A stretch of DNA of 64,000 bases, from positions 124,001-188,000 of the forward strand of contig NZ_QLAE01000001.1 of NCBI RefSeq assembly GCF_005876855.1, in the 5' to 3' direction. The notes below the pieces were generated by a model. That model saw only the letters and a program-made list of their open reading frames with translations. It made no database searches and was not told where the DNA came from. Positions within the stretch are counted from its first letter, which is position 1. Each line of letters begins with the position of its first letter. Source of the stretch: Stutzerimonas nosocomialis (lineage in GTDB: Bacteria > Pseudomonadota > Gammaproteobacteria > Pseudomonadales > Pseudomonadaceae). Both the position numbers and the translations under genes were made by a program. Below are positions 37,074-47,453 of this stretch, one piece after another.

Positions 37074-39248
37074 ATGACCGAGCGCGTAACCTGCAACCGC
37101 CTGCAAGTGGCGACCAATCTCAAGCAGTTCGTCGACCAGGAAGTCCTGCCGGGCCTGGACCTGGACAGCGCCGCCTTCTGGAGCGGGCTGGACACCCTGG
37201 TGCACGACCTGGCGCCGAAGAACCGCGACCTGCTGGCCGAGCGTGACCGCCTGCAGACCGAACTGGACAACTGGCACCGTGCCAATCCCGGCCCGATCGC
37301 CGACATGCCGGCGTATCGGCAGTTCCTCGAGTCGATCGGCTACCTGCAGCCCGATCCGGGCACCGTGCAGGCCGATACGGCTAACGTCGACAGCGAGATC
37401 TCCCAGCAGGCCGGCCCGCAGCTGGTGGTGCCGGTGATGAACGCGCGCTATGCGCTCAACGCCGCCAACGCGCGCTGGGGCTCGCTGTATGACGCGCTGT
37501 ACGGCACCGACGCCATCAGCGAAGAGGGCGGCGCGCAGAAGGGCCCGGGCTACAACGAAGTACGCGGCGCCAAGGTCATCGCCTTCGCCCGCAACGTGCT
37601 CGATCAGGCCGCGCCGCTGGCGCAGGGCTCGCATGTCGACTCGGTCAGCTACCGCGTCCAGGACGGCCAGCTGCAGGTCACCCTGGAGAACGGCACCGTC
37701 ACCGGCCTGGCGCAGCCGGAGAAGTTCGTCGGCTATCAGGGCGAGGCCCTGGAGCCCAAGGCCGTGCTGCTGAAGAACAACGGCCTGCACATCGAAATCC
37801 AGATCGACCCGAACAGCCCGATCGGGCAGAGCGACCCGGCGGGCGTCAAGGACCTGCTGATGGAAGCGGCGCTGTCGACCATCCTCGACTGCGAGGACTC
37901 GGTCGCCGCGGTCGATGCCGACGACAAGGTGGTGGTCTACCGCAACTGGCTCGGCCTGATGAAGGGCGACCTAACCGAGGAAGTGAGCAAGGGCGGCGGC
38001 AGCTTCACCCGCCGGCTCAACCCGGACCGCGAGTACACCGCGGCCGCCGGCGGCAGCCTCAAGCTGCACGGCCGTTCGCTGCTGTTCATCCGCAACGTCG
38101 GCCACCTGATGACCAACCCGGCCGTGCTCGACGGCGAAGGCCGCGAAGTGCCAGAAGGCATCCTCGACGGCGTGTTCACCAGCCTGATCGCCAAGCACGA
38201 CCTCAAGCGCCAGGGCAACTCGCGCACCGGCAGCGTCTACATCGTCAAGCCGAAGATGCACGGGCCGAAGGAAGTCGCCTTCGCCGACGAACTGTTCGGC
38301 CGCGTCGAGGACCTCATCGGCCTGCCGCGCAACACCCTGAAGATGGGCATCATGGACGAGGAGCGGCGCACCAGCGTCAACCTCAAGGCCTGCATCGGCG
38401 CAGCGAAGAGCCGCGTCGCCTTCATCAACACCGGCTTCCTCGACCGCACCGGCGACGAGATGCACACCGCCATGGAAGCCGGCCCGATGCTGCGCAAGGG
38501 CGACATGAAGAGCACGCCGTGGATTCAGGCCTACGAGCGCAACAACGTGCTGGTCGGCCTGGCCTGCGGCCTGCGTGGCAAGGCGCAGATCGGCAAGGGC
38601 ATGTGGGCCATGCCGGACCTGATGGCGGCCATGCTCGAGCAGAAGATCGGCCATCCCAAGGCCGGTGCCAACACCGCCTGGGTTCCGTCGCCCACCGCGG
38701 CGACCCTGCATGCGCTGCATTATCACCAGGTCAGTGTCCAGGCCATTCAGCAGGAGCTGGAGGCTGTCGACCTGTCCGCCGAGCGTGACAAGCTGCTCGA
38801 CGCCCTGCTGACCGTGCCGGTGGCCGTCGAGCGCAACTGGAGCGACGACGCCATCCAGCAGGAGCTGGACAACAACTGCCAGGGCATCCTCGGCTACGTG
38901 GTGCGCTGGGTCGAGCAGGGCGTCGGCTGCTCCAAGGTGCCGGACATCCACAACGTCGGGCTGATGGAAGACCGCGCCACGCTGCGTATTTCCAGCCAGC
39001 ACCTGGCCAACTGGCTGCACCATGGCGTGGTCACCCGCGAGCGGGTGCAGGAGACCCTGGAGCGCATGGCCAAGGTGGTAGACGGGCAGAACGCGGGCGA
39101 TCCGCTGTATCGTCCGATGGCGGCCGATTACACTCGGTCGATCGCCTTCAAGGCGGCCTGCGATCTGGTCTTCAAGGGGCGCGAACAACCGAGCGGTTAC
39201 ACCGAGCCGTTGCTGCATCAGTGGAGGCTGACCTTCAAGCAGGGCTAA
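37074..39248 (+). CDS. glcB: Malate synthase G
   Basis: Condenses glyoxylate with acetyl-CoA to malate, consuming the product of GlcDEF. I start at [11 protein letters not shown] (37074), nine bases after GGAG; the ATG at 37068 is too close to it. The 724-residue length is that of G-form enzymes. Family signatures include [15 protein letters not shown] (~269-283; the catalytic-site acidic cluster), [14 protein letters not shown] (~341-354), [16 protein letters not shown] (~425-440) and the Mg/acid-base region [15 protein letters not shown] (~540-554). Having glcB inside the glc cluster is like E. coli; in P. aeruginosa I recall it elsewhere. Confidence 0.96.
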   Translation: MTERVTCNRLQVATNLKQFVDQEVLPGLDLDSAAFWSGLDTLVHDLAPKNRDLLAERDRLQTELDNWHRANPGPIADMPAYRQFLESIGYLQPDPGTVQADTANVDSEISQQAGPQLVVPVMNARYALNAANARWGSLYDALYGTDAISEEGGAQKGPGYNEVRGAKVIAFARNVLDQAAPLAQGSHVDSVSYRVQDGQLQVTLENGTVTGLAQPEKFVGYQGEALEPKAVLLKNNGLHIEIQIDPNSPIGQSDPAGVKDLLMEAALSTILDCEDSVAAVDADDKVVVYRNWLGLMKGDLTEEVSKGGGSFTRRLNPDREYTAAAGGSLKLHGRSLLFIRNVGHLMTNPAVLDGEGREVPEGILDGVFTSLIAKHDLKRQGNSRTGSVYIVKPKMHGPKEVAFADELFGRVEDLIGLPRNTLKMGIMDEERRTSVNLKACIGAAKSRVAFINTGFLDRTGDEMHTAMEAGPMLRKGDMKSTPWIQAYERNNVLVGLACGLRGKAQIGKGMWAMPDLMAAMLEQKIGHPKAGANTAWVPSPTAATLHALHYHQVSVQAIQQELEAVDLSAERDKLLDALLTVPVAVERNWSDDAIQQELDNNCQGILGYVVRWVEQGVGCSKVPDIHNVGLMEDRATLRISSQHLANWLHHGVVTRERVQETLERMAKVVDGQNAGDPLYRPMAADYTRSIAFKAACDLVFKGREQPSGYTEPLLHQWRLTFKQG

Positions 39249-39277
39249 GCGCCCGCAGCGGTAGACAGTGAAATGAA

Positions 39278-39307
39278 AAGCCCCGGTCGCCTCAGGCACC
39301 GGGGCTT
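39278..39307 (+). terminator. Terminator hairpin after glcB
   Basis: AAGCCCCGGT (39278-39287) pairs perfectly with ACCGGGGCTT (39298-39307) around a 10-base loop, 29 bases after the glcB stop. The A-rich left flank and TT end give terminator character, so the permease gene downstream probably has its own promoter. Confidence 0.75.
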
Positions 39308-39445
39308 ACGAGCATTGGCGCAGGCCCTTTCGACGCGCGGGGCCGGCGTCTTCGGGAACGGTGCCGCAGACGCGCCGTCCCATGCGGGGACCGGGCATGC
39401 CCGGACAATAAGAAGTGGTTCACAAAAACAATACAGGGACCCAAC

Positions 39446-41149
39446 ATGAGTCAAACGCTGCTGTCCATTCTGGCCTTCGTGCCACTGGTACTGGCGGGTG
39501 TGCTACTGATCGGCTTTCGCTGGCCGGCCAAGTTCGCAATGCCGCTGGTTTTCGTCCTCACCGCACTGATCGGCCTGCTGGCCTGGGACATGACGCTCAA
39601 CCGCGTCATCGCCTCGACGCTGCAGGGCCTGATTCTCACCGCCTCGATCCTCTGGATCATCTTTGGCGCCATCCTCCTTCTCAACACCCTCAAGCATTCG
39701 GGCGGCATCGCCTCGATCCGCCGGGGCTTCGCCAACGTCAGCCCGGATAAACGGGTACAGGTGCTGATCGTCGCCTGGCTGTTCGGCTGCTTCATCGAAG
39801 GGGCCTCGGGCTTCGGTACACCCGCCGCGGTCGTCGCGCCGCTGCTGGTGGCGCTCGGCTTCCCGGCCCTGGCCGCGGTCGTGCTGGGGATGATGGTGCA
39901 ATCCACGCCGGTGTCCTTCGGCGCGGTGGGCACACCGATCCTGGTGGGCGTCGGGGGCGGCCTCGACCAGGCGGGCATCGGCGCGCAGCTGGCGACGGTG
40001 GGCAGCAACTGGGACGTGTTCTTCCACCTGATCTTCTCGCGGGTGGCGATCATCCATGCGCTGTGCGGCATCCTCATGCCGCTGATCATGCTCAGCATCA
40101 TGACCCGCTACTTCGGTCGCAACCACTCCTGGAGCGAAGGTCTGAAAATGGCGCCGTTCGCCATCTTCACCGGGTTCGCCTTCGTCATTCCCTATGCGCT
40201 GGCGGGCGTCTTCCTCGGGCCTGAATTCCCGGCGATGATCGGTGCGCTGGTGGGCCTGGCGATCGTGGTACCGGCAGCCAAGGCAGGCTTCATGCTGCCC
40301 AAGGACAGCTGGGACTTCGCGCCGCCGAGCGAGTGGCCGGCCGAGTGGATGGGCAAGATCGAAATGAAGATCGAGGACGTCGCCGGTCGTGCGCCGATCT
40401 CCGTCCCCCTGGCCTGGGCGCCCTACCTGCTGCTCGCGGTGTTCCTGGTGATCTCGCGTACCTTCCCGCAGGTCAAGGCCTCGCTCATGTCGCTGAGCTT
40501 CGGCTGGCGCGACATCCTCGGCGAGACCGGTGTCTCGGGCACCCTCGAGCCGCTGTACCTGCCGGGGGGCATCCTCTGCATGGTCGTGCTGGTGACCTTC
40601 TTCCTGCACCGGATGAAGGCGGCGCAGCTGGTGGCCGCGGTCTCCGAATCGAGCAAGACGCTGCTCGGCGCCGGCTTTGTGCTGATCTTCACCATCCCGA
40701 TGGTGCGGATTCTGATCAACTCCGGCGTCAACGGCTCCGACCTGGTGTCGATGCCGGTGGCCATGGCGCAGCTGGTGGCCAACAGCGTCGGCAACGTCTA
40801 TCCGTTCTTCGCGCCTGCGGTCGGTGCCCTGGGCGCCTTCATCGCCGGTTCCAACACGGTGGCCAACCTGATGCTGTCGCAGTTCCAGTTCAACACCGCC
40901 GGCCTGCTCGGGTTGTCCGGTGCGCTGATGGTGGCGCTGCAGTCGGTGGGCGCCGCAGCCGGCAACATGATCGCGATCCACAACGTGGTAGCCGCTTCGG
41001 CGACCGTCGGCCTGCTCGGTCGTGAAGGGGTGACCCTGCGCAAGACCATGCTGCCGACGCTGTACTACCTCGTGCTGGCCGGCACCATCGGCCTGATCGG
41101 GTTCTACGTCATGGGCATCAGCGATCCGTTGGTGGGCGTCGCCCGCTGA
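39446..41149 (+). CDS. glcA: L-lactate/glycolate permease (LctP family)
   Basis: Inner-membrane proton symporter of the LctP/LldP/GlcA family, 567 residues, with about twelve to thirteen helices. Signature stretches: [20 protein letters not shown] (~112-131), [18 protein letters not shown] (~148-165) and [18 protein letters not shown] (~465-482). Members carry L-lactate, D-lactate or glycolate. Its place directly after glcDEFGB favours glycolate, hence the symbol, but lldP cannot be excluded from sequence alone. A leader of 138 bases separates it from the glcB terminator, and a strong terminator follows. Confidence 0.85.
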   Translation: MSQTLLSILAFVPLVLAGVLLIGFRWPAKFAMPLVFVLTALIGLLAWDMTLNRVIASTLQGLILTASILWIIFGAILLLNTLKHSGGIASIRRGFANVSPDKRVQVLIVAWLFGCFIEGASGFGTPAAVVAPLLVALGFPALAAVVLGMMVQSTPVSFGAVGTPILVGVGGGLDQAGIGAQLATVGSNWDVFFHLIFSRVAIIHALCGILMPLIMLSIMTRYFGRNHSWSEGLKMAPFAIFTGFAFVIPYALAGVFLGPEFPAMIGALVGLAIVVPAAKAGFMLPKDSWDFAPPSEWPAEWMGKIEMKIEDVAGRAPISVPLAWAPYLLLAVFLVISRTFPQVKASLMSLSFGWRDILGETGVSGTLEPLYLPGGILCMVVLVTFFLHRMKAAQLVAAVSESSKTLLGAGFVLIFTIPMVRILINSGVNGSDLVSMPVAMAQLVANSVGNVYPFFAPAVGALGAFIAGSNTVANLMLSQFQFNTAGLLGLSGALMVALQSVGAAAGNMIAIHNVVAASATVGLLGREGVTLRKTMLPTLYYLVLAGTIGLIGFYVMGISDPLVGVAR

Positions 41150-41167
41150 GGATGCGCGTTCCAAACG

Positions 41168-41196
41168 ACGGGCGGCCTTGGCCGCCCGTTGCTTTT
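41168..41196 (+). terminator. Intrinsic terminator after the permease
   Basis: ACGGGCGGCC-TT-GGCCGCCCGT (41168-41189) is a perfect 10-bp stem with a 2-base loop, followed by TGCTTTT. This is the clearest intrinsic terminator in the window, 18 bases after the permease stop. Confidence 0.9.
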
Positions 41197-41265
41197 CCAG
41201 CGTTTGGCGCCGCGCCGCTTTTGGTATAGGTTGCGGCGCAGTCGACACATTCTCCGAGGTCATCG

Positions 41266-41433
41266 ATGAAAAAGTGGCAATGCGTGGTATGCGGTTTGAT
41301 CTATGACGAAGCCCTGGGCTGGCCGGACGACGGGATCGCGCCGGGTACCCGCTGGGAAGACGTGCCCGCGGACTGGCTCTGCCCGGATTGCGGGGTCGGC
41401 AAGCTCGACTTCGAGATGATCGAAATCAGCTGA
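41266..41433 (+). CDS. rubA: Rubredoxin
   Basis: Small electron carrier with one Fe(Cys)4 centre, which takes electrons from the reductase encoded next. The 55-residue protein [10 protein letters not shown]... contains both knuckles, CVVCG (Cys6, Cys9) and CPDCG (Cys39, Cys42), and the conserved aromatic core W4, Y13, W30 and W37. Start at 41266 with GAGG seven bases before. It is too short for most ORF thresholds. P. aeruginosa has two tandem rubredoxins here as I recall; only one is present in this window. Partners may include alkane hydroxylases or oxidative-stress enzymes elsewhere. Confidence 0.96.
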   Translation: MKKWQCVVCGLIYDEALGWPDDGIAPGTRWEDVPADWLCPDCGVGKLDFEMIEIS

Positions 41434-41461
41434 TCCACGTCCACCCTGAAGGAGCGAAACC

Positions 41462-42646
41462 ATGACCGACCCCGTCGTCATCATCGGTACCGGCCTGGCC
41501 GGCTACAACCTGGCCCGTGAGCTGCGCAAGCTCGACAGCACCACGCCGCTGCTGCTGATCACCGCCGACGACGGTCGCTCCTATTCCAAGCCGATGCTGT
41601 CCACCGGCTTCGGCAAGAACAAGGATGCCGCCGGCCTGGGGATGGCGACGGCCGGTGCGATGGCCGAGCAACTGAATGCGGAAATCCGCACCCATACCCG
41701 TGTCACCCGCATCGAGCCGGCGGCGCGGCGGGTCTGGATCGGCGAGGAGCCGGTGCCCTATCGCGATCTGGTGCTTGCCTGGGGCGCGCAGACGCTGCGC
41801 GTGCCGGTGGAAGGCGATGCGCAGGAGGCGATCTTTCCGATCAATGATCTGCTCGACTACGGCCGGTTCCGCGTCGCCGCCGAGGGCAAGCGGCGGGTGC
41901 TGATCCTCGGCGCCGGGCTGATCGGCTGTGAATTCGCCAATGACCTCTTGCTCGGCGGCTACACGGTGGAGCTGGTCGCGCCCTGCGAGCAGATCATGCC
42001 CGGCCTGCTGCCGGTGGAGGCCGCCAGGGCCGTGCAGGGCGGTCTCGAGGCGCTGGGCGCACGGTTTCACCTGGGGCCGGTGTTGAGCCGCCTGGACCGG
42101 GCCGGGGAGGGCCTGACGGCCACGCTGTCCGACGGCAGCAGCCTGCCCTGCGACCTGGTGGTCAGCGCGGTGGGCCTGCGCCCGCGCACCGAGCTGGCGG
42201 CCGAGGCGGGTCTGGAGGTCGCGCGCGGCGTGGTGGTCGATAGGCTGCTGCAGACGTCGCAGCCCAACGTCTATGCCCTGGGCGACTGCGCCGAGGTCGA
42301 AGGGCTAAACCTGCTCTACGTGATGCCGCTGATGAGCGGCGCGCGGGCGTTGGCACAGACGCTGGCGGGCACCCCGACGATGGTCAGCTACGGCCCGATG
42401 CCGATCACCGTCAAGACGCCGGCCTGCCCGCTGGTGGTCTCGCCGCCCGCGACCGGCAGCCAGGGGCAATGGCAGGTCGAAGGGGAGGGCGCGGACATCC
42501 GCGCGCTGTTCCGCGATGCCGAAGGACGGCTGCTCGGCTATGCCCTGACCGGGGCGACGGTGGCCGAGCGATTGGCCCTGAACAAGCAGCTTCCGCCCGT
42601 GCTGGCGGATCTGCCGCACGTTCTGTCGCACACGCCGTCGGCTTGA
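41462..42646 (+). CDS. rubB: Rubredoxin-NAD(+) reductase
   Basis: FAD enzyme that moves electrons from NADH to rubredoxin. The 394-residue protein has the FAD Rossmann motif [18 protein letters not shown] (5-22), the NADH Rossmann motif [18 protein letters not shown] (~143-160) and the FAD-contact motif [12 protein letters not shown] (~271-282). GGAGCG at 41451 gives a good ribosome site. It lies 28 bases after rubA on the same strand, so the two form an operon. The C-terminal ~90 residues match the reductase end of the family. Confidence 0.95.
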   Translation: MTDPVVIIGTGLAGYNLARELRKLDSTTPLLLITADDGRSYSKPMLSTGFGKNKDAAGLGMATAGAMAEQLNAEIRTHTRVTRIEPAARRVWIGEEPVPYRDLVLAWGAQTLRVPVEGDAQEAIFPINDLLDYGRFRVAAEGKRRVLILGAGLIGCEFANDLLLGGYTVELVAPCEQIMPGLLPVEAARAVQGGLEALGARFHLGPVLSRLDRAGEGLTATLSDGSSLPCDLVVSAVGLRPRTELAAEAGLEVARGVVVDRLLQTSQPNVYALGDCAEVEGLNLLYVMPLMSGARALAQTLAGTPTMVSYGPMPITVKTPACPLVVSPPATGSQGQWQVEGEGADIRALFRDAEGRLLGYALTGATVAERLALNKQLPPVLADLPHVLSHTPSA

Positions 42647-42790
42647 TCGCAAAACCCGTGAGCGGCACTGGCGCGGCTCCGGAGCGCATGCCATTCTCCT
42701 TCTGTCTGCCCAGCTAGAGCTGTCGCAGCGCCTTCGCTGTTCTGGATAACAGCGGGACACAACAACAAAAACGTCTTAAAGAGGCTTCCA

Positions 42791-43063
42791 ATGCGTAAAC
42801 CGGAACTCGCCGCGGCCATCGCGGAAAAGGCTGACCTCACCAAGGATCAGGCCAATCGCGTCCTCAACGCCGTTCTCGATGAAATCATCAATGCCCTGAA
42901 CCGCAAGGACAGTGTCACCCTGGTCGGTTTCGGCACCTTCGTGCAGCGCCACCGTGGTGCGCGCAACGGCAAGAACCCGCAGACGGGCGAGCCGGTGACG
43001 ATCAAGGCGAGCAACACGGTCGCGTTCAAGCCGGGCAAGTCCCTCAAGGACGCCATCAACTGA
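42791..43063 (+). CDS. hupA: DNA-binding protein HU
   Basis: Nucleoid-associated protein that bends DNA as a dimer. The 90-residue product begins MRKPELAAAIAEKADLTK and contains the family signature GFGTFVQRHRGARNGKNPQTG (split: GFGTF ~46-50, RNGKNPQTGE ~58-67) with the intercalating Pro in NPQTG. A 144-base leader separates it from rubB and holds AAAGAGG at 42778-42784; it is probably expressed from its own promoter. Whether it is the alpha-like or another HU paralogue cannot be decided here; the symbol follows the Pseudomonas neighbourhood. Confidence 0.95.
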   Translation: MRKPELAAAIAEKADLTKDQANRVLNAVLDEIINALNRKDSVTLVGFGTFVQRHRGARNGKNPQTGEPVTIKASNTVAFKPGKSLKDAIN

Positions 43064-43070
43064 CTCGAAG

Positions 43071-43098
43071 CCATCCGGGACCGAATGGCTCCGGATGG
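43071..43098 (+). terminator. Weak hairpin after hupA
   Basis: CCATCCGG (43071-43078) pairs with CCGGATGG (43091-43098) across a 12-base loop, 7 bases after the hupA stop. There is no T-tract, so terminator function is uncertain. Confidence 0.4.
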
Positions 43099-43181
43099 TC
43101 ACTCGGTGAATGCGCGGCCTGATGTAGTTCCTGGCGCAACCCGATACACTGCGCGCCGTTCCCCATCAACCGAGACCGCGC

Positions 43182-43580
43182 ATGAAATTCCGCCTCCTCC
43201 TGTGGATGCTGGGCCGCCTCATGGCCAAGGCCAGCCGCACCAATCCCGAATTCCAGCAACAACTCGCCGGCAAGGACCTGACCTTTCAGCTGCATAGCCT
43301 CGACGGCAAGGTCTCGCGCTATTTCGTGGTCAAGGATCAGCGCATCTCCAGCCATGGCGGCAGCGTCGCCGAGCCGGCTTTCGCCATCGGCTTCAAGGAC
43401 AGTGCCTACGGCTACGCCACCCTGACCGCCAAGAACAAGCAGCTGGCGTTCATGCAGGGCATCCAGAACAAGGACATCCAGATCCAGGGCAACCCGGCGC
43501 TGGTGGTCTGGTTCCAGGGCCTGACCAAGTACCTGAAACCCAGGAAGAAGAAACCAACGCAGCCGGCGTCGTCGGTCTAG
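43182..43580 (+). CDS. SCP2-like small protein
   Basis: A 132-residue protein of the sterol-carrier-protein-2 type. The pattern of short strands FQLHSLDGKVSRYFVVKDQRISS then EPAFAIGFKDSAYGYATLTAKN (~43-65 and ~70-91; only the order matters), and the helix-strand end IQNKDIQIQGNPALVVWFQGL, fit the SCP2 fold, which binds lipids in a hydrophobic tunnel. The C-terminus is Lys-rich (KPRKKKPTQP), which may favour nucleic acid or membrane contact. The same pairing with HU is known to me from P. aeruginosa, where the gene is uncharacterised. Function unknown. Confidence 0.75.
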   Translation: MKFRLLLWMLGRLMAKASRTNPEFQQQLAGKDLTFQLHSLDGKVSRYFVVKDQRISSHGGSVAEPAFAIGFKDSAYGYATLTAKNKQLAFMQGIQNKDIQIQGNPALVVWFQGLTKYLKPRKKKPTQPASSV

Positions 43581-43719
43581 CGTCCATTGCCCTATAGCGG
43601 CGACTCGCGGGTGGACAGCTCCGAATCGGAGTCGTGCCCTTCGCGGTCGGGGGCACCGCGATTCATTCGAAACCACCCCATCTGCGCGCCGGGCCGGTGC
43701 CTCGCATGCAGCAGGCGCG

Positions 43720-44646
43720 TCAGGCCGGATCACCGGCGGCCGCCCCGTCGCGCTCGCGCCAGGCGCGTGCCTCTTGCAGGAGCCAGTCGCGGAAGGCGTT
43801 GAGCGCCGCCGATTCGACCTTGCGTTCCGGAATCATCAGGTAGTACGCCTGGGTCTCGCTACGGCAGGCGTGGGGGTGCGCGATCACCAGCCGACCCTCG
43901 GTGAGTTCCCGCTGAATCAGGAATGGCGGGATCAGCGCCACGCCCATGCCGTGCTCGGCGGCCTGGGCCAGCATCGAAAACAGCTCCAGGCGCGGGCCCG
44001 TCATGTCCCGGGCGACCTTCATTCCCAGCGAATCGAACCAGTGCCGCCAGGCATAGGGACGCGTCGTCTGCTGCAAAAGTGGCATCTCGGCAATGGCCCG
44101 GTGGCTCAGCTGGCCGGCCCCGGCGAGCAGGGCCGGGCTGCACACCGGCAGTGAATGCTCCGGCATCAGCGGGTGGGCGACGGTACCCGACCACTCGCCG
44201 TCGCCGAAATACACGGCGGCGTCGAAGTCGGTGTCGGCGAACAGGAATGGCCGGGTGCGGTTGGTCAGGTTGACGGTGATCTGCGGGTGCAGCGCCTGGA
44301 AGTGCCTGAGGCGCGGCAGCAGCCACTGGGTGCCGAACGTGGGCACGACCGCCAACTCGATGCCCGTCGCGCCCTGCTGGGCCATCACCGACAGGGTATC
44401 GCGCTCGACCGCGTCGAGCTGTGCCGCGACCCGGCGGCTGTAAGACTCGCCGGCCTCGGTGAGCTTCACGCCGCGCCGCGAGCGGCGAAACAGCTCGGTG
44501 CCGAGGAAGGCCTCCAGCGAGGCGATCTGGCGGCACACCGCGCCCTGGGTCAGCGCCAGCTCCTCGGCGGCGCGGGTGAAGCTCTGGTGGCGAGCGGAGG
44601 CCTCGAAGGCGATCAGCGCGGCGGTGCTGGGGATCTTGCGACGCAT
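43720..44646 (-). CDS. gcdR: LysR-family regulator of glutarate genes (GcdR-like)
   Basis: LysR activator, 308 residues, with an N-terminal winged helix (~6-65; [23 protein letters not shown]) and a LysR substrate domain (~95-300). The subfamily (GcvA-like start, [18 protein letters not shown]) fits. It is divergent from gcdH with a 153-base gap, the normal LysR arrangement, so it most probably activates gcdH-gcdG in response to glutarate or a related CoA ester. The symbol rests on this context rather than on specific residues. Confidence 0.85.
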   Translation of the reverse strand: MRRKIPSTAALIAFEASARHQSFTRAAEELALTQGAVCRQIASLEAFLGTELFRRSRRGVKLTEAGESYSRRVAAQLDAVERDTLSVMAQQGATGIELAVVPTFGTQWLLPRLRHFQALHPQITVNLTNRTRPFLFADTDFDAAVYFGDGEWSGTVAHPLMPEHSLPVCSPALLAGAGQLSHRAIAEMPLLQQTTRPYAWRHWFDSLGMKVARDMTGPRLELFSMLAQAAEHGMGVALIPPFLIQRELTEGRLVIAHPHACRSETQAYYLMIPERKVESAALNAFRDWLLQEARAWRERDGAAAGDPA

Positions 44647-44799
44647 GCGCAGGCCTCACAGATTCAGGGTCGGCAGAAGCGACCGATCTTGCTCGGAGTG
44701 AGTAAATTGCACAATAGGCTGCGAAATCCTCGTTTGCTCCGCCGCGCCGATGGACCTAGCCTCGACGTAACGCCCACCTACAAGAACTCGAGGGACCCC
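44647..44799. promoter_or_regulatory. Divergent gcdR-gcdH control region
   Basis: The 153-base gap contains the only AT-richer stretch nearby, GTAAATTGCACAATAGG at about 44702-44718, followed by TGCGAAAT. TTGCA (44706) and TGCGAA (44720) form an imperfect interrupted dyad of LysR (T-N11-A) type. GAGGGA at 44790 is the gcdH ribosome site. The exact operator is a guess. Confidence 0.35.
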
Positions 44800-45981
44800 A
44801 TGGCCGGCAACGCACGTTTCAACTGGATCGACCCGCTTCTGCTCGACGAACAGCTCACCGACGAAGAGCGCATGGTGCAGCGCAGCGCCGCGCAGTTCTG
44901 CGCCGACAAGCTGGCGCCGCGGGTGCTCGAAGCCTTCCGCCACGAGAAGACCGACCCGGCGATCTTTCGCGAGATGGGCGAGACCGGCCTGCTCGGCGCG
45001 ACCATTCCGGTGGAGTACGGCGGCAGCGGGATGAACTACGTGTGCTACGGCCTGATCGCCCGCGAGGTCGAGCGCATCGACTCCGGCTACCGCTCGATGA
45101 TGAGCGTGCAGTCCTCGCTGGTGATGGTGCCGATCCATGAGTTCGGCAACGAAGCGACCAAGCAGAAGTACCTGCCCAAGCTGGCCAGCGGCGAGTACAT
45201 CGGCTGTTTCGGCCTGACCGAGCCCGACCACGGCTCCGACCCGGGCTCGATGGTCACCCGGGCGAAAAAGGTCGACGGTGGCTATCGCCTGTCCGGCGCC
45301 AAGATGTGGATCACCAACAGCCCGATCGCCGACGTCTTCGTGGTCTGGGCCAAGGACGACGAGGGCGCGATTCGCGGCTTCGTGCTGGAAAAGGGCTGGG
45401 AAGGCCTGTCCGCCCCGGCGATCCACGGCAAGGTCGGCCTGCGCGCCTCGATCACCGGCGAGATCGTGATGGACAACGTGTTCTGCCCCGAGGAGAACGC
45501 CTTCCCCGACGTGCGCGGCCTGAAGGGGCCGTTCACCTGCCTGAACTCCGCCCGCTACGGCATCAGCTGGGGCGCGCTGGGCGCGGCCGAGTTCTGCTGG
45601 CACACCGCCCGCCAGTACGTGCTCGACCGCCAGCAGTTCGGCCGTCCGCTGGCGGCCAACCAGCTGATCCAGAAGAAGCTCGCCGACATGCAGACCGAGA
45701 TCACTCTGGCCCTGCAGGGTTGCCTGCGCCTGGGACGGATGAAGGACGAAGGCAGCGCGGCGGTGGAAATCACCTCGATCATGAAGCGCAACAGCTGCGG
45801 CAAGGCGCTCGACGTCGCGCGCATGGCCCGCGACATGATGGGCGGCAACGGCATCAGCGACGAATTCGGCGTCGCCCGCCACCTGGTCAACCTGGAGGTG
45901 GTGAACACCTACGAGGGCACCCACGACGTGCACGCGCTGATCCTCGGCCGTGCGCAGACGGGGATTCAGGCGTTTTTCTAA
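44800..45981 (+). CDS. gcdH: Glutaryl-CoA dehydrogenase
   Basis: FAD enzyme that oxidises and decarboxylates glutaryl-CoA to crotonyl-CoA in lysine and glutarate breakdown. The start [15 protein letters not shown] at 44800 follows GAGGGA; a much longer open frame upstream is antisense of gcdR. The 393 residues match the family length. Key stretches: [16 protein letters not shown] (~141-156), [17 protein letters not shown] (~169-185) and [16 protein letters not shown] near the C-terminus, whose Glu is the catalytic base. It is followed by gcdG, with a REP-like palindrome between them. Confidence 0.96.
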   Translation: MAGNARFNWIDPLLLDEQLTDEERMVQRSAAQFCADKLAPRVLEAFRHEKTDPAIFREMGETGLLGATIPVEYGGSGMNYVCYGLIAREVERIDSGYRSMMSVQSSLVMVPIHEFGNEATKQKYLPKLASGEYIGCFGLTEPDHGSDPGSMVTRAKKVDGGYRLSGAKMWITNSPIADVFVVWAKDDEGAIRGFVLEKGWEGLSAPAIHGKVGLRASITGEIVMDNVFCPEENAFPDVRGLKGPFTCLNSARYGISWGALGAAEFCWHTARQYVLDRQQFGRPLAANQLIQKKLADMQTEITLALQGCLRLGRMKDEGSAAVEITSIMKRNSCGKALDVARMARDMMGGNGISDEFGVARHLVNLEVVNTYEGTHDVHALILGRAQTGIQAFF

Positions 45982-45990
45982 GCGGCGGTC

Positions 45991-46062
45991 CGTAGGGTGG
46001 ATGACGCTTTCATCCACCGTTGGCCACGCAAGGTGGATGGGTGAACCGTCATCCACCCTACG
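45991..46062. repeat. REP-like nested palindrome between gcdH and gcdG
   Basis: CGTAGGGTGGATGACG (45991-46006) and its exact complement (46047-46062) form 16-bp arms. Inside them CATCCACC (46011-46018) and GGTGGATG (46032-46039) form a second hairpin made of the same GGTGGATG word. The GTAGGGTGGAT unit is typical of dispersed extragenic palindromes in Pseudomonas-like genomes. Confidence 0.8.
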
Positions 46063-46109
46063 TTTTCGTCGCCGCCCCGTAGGCGGCACTCACATCCTGA
46101 GGCTTCATC

Positions 46110-47333
46110 ATGCCCGGCGCCCTTTCCCACATCCGCGTCCTCGACCTCTCCCGCGTGCTCGCCGGGCCCTGGTGCGGGCAGATCCTCGCCGACCTCGGCG
46201 CCGAGGTGATCAAGGTCGAGCGGCCCGGTAGCGGCGACGACACCCGTCATTGGGGGCCGCCGTTCCTGCGGGGCGCCGACGGGCAGGAGACCCGCGAATC
46301 GGCCTACTTCCTCTCGGCCAACCGCAACAAGCAGTCGATCACGATCGACTTCACCCGGCCCGAGGGCCAGCGCCTGGTCCGCGAACTCGCCGCCCAGAGC
46401 GACGTGGTGCTGGAGAACTTCAAGGTCGGTGGCCTGGCCGCCTACGGCCTCGACTACGCCTCGCTGAAGGCGGTCAATCCGAAGCTGGTGTACTGCTCGA
46501 TCACCGGTTTCGGCCAGCATGGGCCCTACGCCCAGCGCGCCGGCTACGACTTCATGATCCAGGCGCTCGGCGGGCTGATGAGCCTGACCGGGCGCGGCGA
46601 GGGCGAGGAGGGGGCCGGGCCGGTGAAGGTCGGCGTGGCGCTGACCGACATCCTCACCGGCCTGTACGCCACCGTGGCGGTGCTGGCGGCCCTCAACCAC
46701 CGCGAGCAGAGCGGTATCGGCCAGCACATCGACATGGCCCTGCTCGACGTGCAGGTCGCCTGCCTGGCCAACCAGGCGATGAACTACCTGACCACCGGGG
46801 TGGCGCCCAGGCGCCTGGGCAACGCCCATCCGAACATCGTGCCCTACCAGGACTTTCCCACCGCCGACGGCGACCTGATCCTCACCATCGGCAACGATGG
46901 CCAGTTCCGCAAGTTCTGCGAGGTCGCCGGCAAGCCCGGATGGGCCGACGACCCGCGTTTCGCCACCAACCAGGCGCGGGTGGCGAATCGTGCCGAGCTG
47001 GTGCCGATGATCCGCCAGGTCACGGTGTTCCGTACCACCGCCGAGTGGGTCTCGGTACTGGAGCCGGCCGGCGTGCCCTGCGGGCCGATCAACGACCTGG
47101 CCCAGGTGTTCGCCGACCCGCAGGTGCTGGCGCGCGGCCTGAAGGTCGAGATGCCCCACCCCGTGGCCGGGAGCGTGCCGCAGGTCGCCAGCCCGATCCG
47201 CCTGTCCGAGACGCCGGTGCAGTACCGCCAGGCGCCGCCGCTGCTGGGCGAGCACACCGAGCGCGTGCTGCAGCGGGTGCTTGGCCTGGACATGGCCACG
47301 ATCGGCGCGTTGCGCGACGAAGGGGTGGTGTAG
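46110..47333 (+). CDS. gcdG: CaiB/BaiF family CoA-transferase (succinyl-CoA:glutarate type)
   Basis: Class III CoA-transferase that most probably activates glutarate to glutaryl-CoA, the substrate of GcdH. The 407-residue product starts MPGALSHIRVLDLSRVLAGPW; it has LGAEVIKVERPGSGDDTR (~34-51), FNxxK-like LENFKVGGLAAYGLDY (~98-113) and the catalytic Asp in GQHIDMALLDVQVA (~203-216). It is co-oriented with gcdH, 128 bases downstream beyond the palindrome. Substrate comes from context; the fold and class are certain. Confidence 0.92.
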   Translation: MPGALSHIRVLDLSRVLAGPWCGQILADLGAEVIKVERPGSGDDTRHWGPPFLRGADGQETRESAYFLSANRNKQSITIDFTRPEGQRLVRELAAQSDVVLENFKVGGLAAYGLDYASLKAVNPKLVYCSITGFGQHGPYAQRAGYDFMIQALGGLMSLTGRGEGEEGAGPVKVGVALTDILTGLYATVAVLAALNHREQSGIGQHIDMALLDVQVACLANQAMNYLTTGVAPRRLGNAHPNIVPYQDFPTADGDLILTIGNDGQFRKFCEVAGKPGWADDPRFATNQARVANRAELVPMIRQVTVFRTTAEWVSVLEPAGVPCGPINDLAQVFADPQVLARGLKVEMPHPVAGSVPQVASPIRLSETPVQYRQAPPLLGEHTERVLQRVLGLDMATIGALRDEGVV

Positions 47334-47453
47334 CGGGCCGGGAGGAGGCGGCTCGCTGCGGATTCCGACTTCCGCGTGGTCGCTACGACGGCTGAACTCT
47401 GGAGGCCGTTGACCATTCTCATGTGCATATCGTCATCTCGATGGACACTGCAC

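Noticed and set aside
39308-39445. A GlcC operator upstream of the permease.
   Set aside because: The gap holds GGGCATGCCC-type palindromes but no TGGT-N3-ACCA core.
44155-44799. A 215-residue extension upstream of gcdH.
   Set aside because: It is the antisense of gcdR; the family starts at MAGNARFNW with a ribosome site before it.
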